Shown: piece by piece, positions 5,229-5,458 of the stretch
Position numbering within the stretch: position 1 is the stretch's first letter
How the letters are laid out: each line of letters begins with the position of its first letter
Assembly (NCBI GenBank): GCA_017883495.1
Contig: JADGNL010000094.1
Coordinates: forward strand, 1 to 5,458
Origin: Methanomicrobiales archaeon
Lineage (GTDB): Archaea > Halobacteriota > Methanomicrobia > Methanomicrobiales > Methanospirillaceae
Reading direction: 5' to 3'
DNA: 5,458 bases
Notes under the pieces: generated by a model
The model's input: the letters and a program-made list of their open reading frames with translations, nothing else
Databases searched by the model: none
Told to the model about the DNA's origin: nothing
Program-made: the position numbers and the translations under genes

Positions 5229-5458
5229 TCAACATTCCGAAATGCGGAGCGAAAGCTCGAACGCCACCCAGTAATTGACAGGACGATATCTCTGAGGCTC
5301 TTTGGGGATGGACGACCGGTCTGGTGTATACCACTGCCAAAGCCTCCTCGGGACTCGGTAATCAAACTTGTACTCGCCGAATTGGATCGTCAACGTCGCC
5401 TCGATGATATCTAGAGCAAGAATAATGGTTTGTCCGACAGTTTCAAGCCACTTATCGG
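5229..5458 (-). CDS. C-terminal end of an unrecognised protein (partial)
   Basis: The minus strand is open from the window edge (first full codon at 5456-5454) to TGA at 5231-5229, giving the last 75 residues of a gene whose start lies beyond the window. The peptide begins DKWLETVGQTIILALDIIEA, continues through FGEYKFDYRVPRRLWQWYTP, and ends NYWVAFELSLRISEC. It is rich in Trp, Tyr and Phe and looks like a folded protein tail rather than random frame noise. I recognise no family. About 59% of its codons end in G or C (44 of 75), clearly less biased than the housekeeping genes at left, and the last 58 bases of the window are only about 41% G+C. This suggests recent acquisition or a fast-evolving gene. 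The stop lies 35 nt before the chosen start of the membrane protein. Other frames here contain stops or lack plausible sequence. Confidence 0.6.
   Translation of the reverse strand, partial: DKWLETVGQTIILALDIIEATLTIQFGEYKFDYRVPRRLWQWYTPDRSSIPKEPQRYRPVNYWVAFELSLRISEC

Noticed and set aside
5194..5340. Extension of the membrane protein upstream to ATG 5340
   Set aside because: It would overlap the partial upstream gene by 112 nt in another frame, and the extra residues look non-conserved with A/T-ending codons; starts at 5193 or 5229 are more plausible.
5151..5414. Plus-strand 87-codon open frame at the right end
   Set aside because: It lies opposite the membrane gene N-terminus and the partial minus-strand gene, which reads as a more convincing protein; no Shine-Dalgarno or family match for the plus frame.
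1..5458. CRISPR, transposase, tRNA/rRNA, toxin-antitoxin or defence genes
   Set aside because: No repeat-spacer pattern, terminal inverted repeats, tRNA-like cloverleaf or family motifs seen on either strand.

Overview
The window is archaeal and most likely comes from a methanogenic euryarchaeon of the Methanomicrobiales (Methanoculleus-like). The signs are archaeal-type SRP54 and FtsY, TrmY, archaeal Pus10, ribosomal protein L21e, RNA polymerase subunit F and a DUF655 protein, packed head to tail. Base composition is GC-rich (about 65% where I counted) with strongly G/C third codon positions. The lineage call is from remembered similarity only.

Positions 1-4554 are one compact plus-strand information-processing cluster: ftsY (3' end), srp54, trmY, pus10, rpl21e, rpoF, DUF655. 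Junctions are tight. ftsY/srp54 and srp54/trmY both join as TGA-G-ATG, trmY/pus10 overlap by 4 nt (ATGA), pus10 overlaps rpl21e by 41 nt, and only rpl21e/rpoF has a real gap (58 nt). Functionally the cluster joins co-translational membrane targeting (FtsY and SRP54), two consecutive tRNA T-loop modification steps (Pus10 makes pseudouridine 54, TrmY N1-methylates it), a large-subunit ribosomal protein, the RNA polymerase stalk subunit and a helix-hairpin-helix protein. In many archaea DUF655 is followed by the rRNA dimethyltransferase gene ksgA/rsmA; here the cluster stops after DUF655.

From 4555 onward the organisation changes. A T-tract (4570-4575) is a likely terminator, and the coding strand switches to minus. 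Reading leftward from the window end there is the 3' end of an unrecognised gene (from beyond 5458 to 5229) with much less G/C-biased codons, then a small four-helix membrane protein of unknown function (5193-4717), then a possible 59-residue ORF whose GTG start overlaps the membrane gene's stop (4720-4541) and whose end converges on DUF655. This right-hand quarter is the only part not explained as conserved housekeeping. I see no CRISPR array, tRNA, rRNA, transposase or defence system.
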